Program-made: the position numbers and the translations under genes
The notes under the pieces: model-generated
What the model was told of the DNA's origin: nothing
Database searches by the model: none
The model's input: only the letters and a program-made list of their open reading frames with translations
In this document: one piece after another, positions 63,172 to 64,000 of the stretch
Layout: each line of letters opens with the position of its first letter
Numbering within the stretch: the first letter of the stretch is position 1
Assembly (NCBI GenBank): GCA_019925095.2
Contig: CM034401.1
Coordinates: 16,032,338 to 16,096,337, forward strand
Length of the DNA: 64,000 nt
From: Dendrolimus kikuchii
Taxonomy: Eukaryota; Arthropoda; Insecta; Lepidoptera; Lasiocampidae
Reading direction: 5' to 3'

Positions 63172-64000
63172 TTAATTAATTAAAATAAGTGGTCTCTAAT
63201 CCCAGCATAATAGCAGCAGTAGTATAGACTTTGATATACCTGACAACTGTAACCGCGTATACCTACATGCATATACCATACGTAATCTGCTAGTTTTAAA
63301 CAGACGGTATTATTAAAAAGTTTCGCAAATTAAGAACCCGAAAATTGGATCTGATGCTCGTAAAATATATAAACCTCATAAGTTAAATATCTCTTGTTGG
63401 CGTAGGGGGTTCTCAGACTAATGTAACGCCCCGGCGCCAAATATAGTCTGGATTTAGATATTTTGACGTATCCCCAAGGCAATGTACAGAAAGTGCATTG
63501 CAGTGTATTACTAAGCAATAGACTAAGGATAAGGTCGCTTAAGTTATGAGACGGTTATTACATTGTAATTGAAAGAAAGAAAGAAATAAATAAAAGTTGC
63601 AAGTCCGGGGATTCGTGTCCATACGGACCCACCTCCAAAATTCATATCTCATAGAACAAAACTACTATGATTGTTTTTATTACATAACATCCGTTACCTT
63701 TCTGAAGACCTTTCAGTTTCCTGCAGAACAAAACTAAATCATTCATTCAAATTAGTCGCTCATTTTTGGTTATAATTGTGACGTCACATGTGTTCAACAA
63801 CTGAGCTAATTACAACGATACGTAATAATTGGCCAGCTACGGCCTTGGAATGTTACCAAATTCATTTAAAAAACCTACATCACTGAGTTATATAAGATTT
63901 ACTAATTTATTATCTAAATTAGTTATTAGTCAATGTCTAATGGCTACTTTTGAATGTCACGATTATGTTACGTTAATTCTTTTTAATATTAGAAATAGTT
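63172..64000 (+). other. PAQR3-like intron 3, to the window edge
   Basis: No exon with PAQR motifs is seen. A gaaagaaagaaagaaataaat tail near 63570 suggests the end of a retroelement. The next exons should lie to the right. Confidence 0.45.

Overview
The window is eukaryotic and looks like insect, most likely lepidopteran, DNA. It is AT-rich, has short exons with clean GT/AG borders, and its introns are full of interspersed repeats of the kind common in moths and butterflies: tRNA-derived SINEs, an RTE-like LINE with a (TATG)n tail, R1-clade fragments, Helitron-like repeats ending in CTAG, hAT and Penelope-like pieces, and palindromic MITEs. The lepidopteran assignment is inference from repeat style and gene structure; no marker gene proves it.

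Three protein-coding genes can be assembled exon by exon with every intron phase matching. (1) 531-32759, plus strand: the last 21 exons (1408 residues) of a large classical-type cadherin. About ten Ca2+-linker motifs are followed by a membrane-proximal non-EC domain, one transmembrane helix and a 130-residue cytoplasmic tail ending in a class I PDZ ligand (TEL). The 5' part lies left of the window. (2) 43758-38035, minus strand: a complete 147-residue ubiquitin-conjugating enzyme of the UBE2D/effete type in five coding exons, with catalytic Cys85. (3) 49069 to beyond 62921, plus strand: the first three coding exons of a PAQR3-like seven-transmembrane protein, split by a 10-kb intron.

Layout: 1-32.8 kb cadherin gene; 32.8-38.0 kb intergenic, with an R1-like fragment, an unidentified 140-codon ORF, a hAT MITE with perfect target duplication, a Helitron-like repeat and probably the effete 3'UTR; 38.0-43.8 kb effete; 43.8-49.0 kb intergenic with a mosaic of decayed retrotransposons (45.5-48.7 kb); 49.1-64 kb PAQR3-like gene with LINE, solo-LTR, SINE and minisatellite insertions. 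The three genes have unrelated roles (adhesion, ubiquitin transfer, Golgi/RAF-signalling type membrane protein) and nothing suggests joint regulation.

I found no new multi-gene system. The most interesting structures are in the cadherin gene: a partial tandem duplication of an exon's acceptor and first codons leading to a premature stop, a long inverted repeat bracketing that same exon, a Penelope tail lying within about 11 bases of an exon, a 12-bp direct repeat at both borders of one intron, and nested insertions (Penelope inside another repeat inside hAT). An RTE fragment inserted into the centre of a palindrome, with its own tail inverted at its 5' end, is also unusual.
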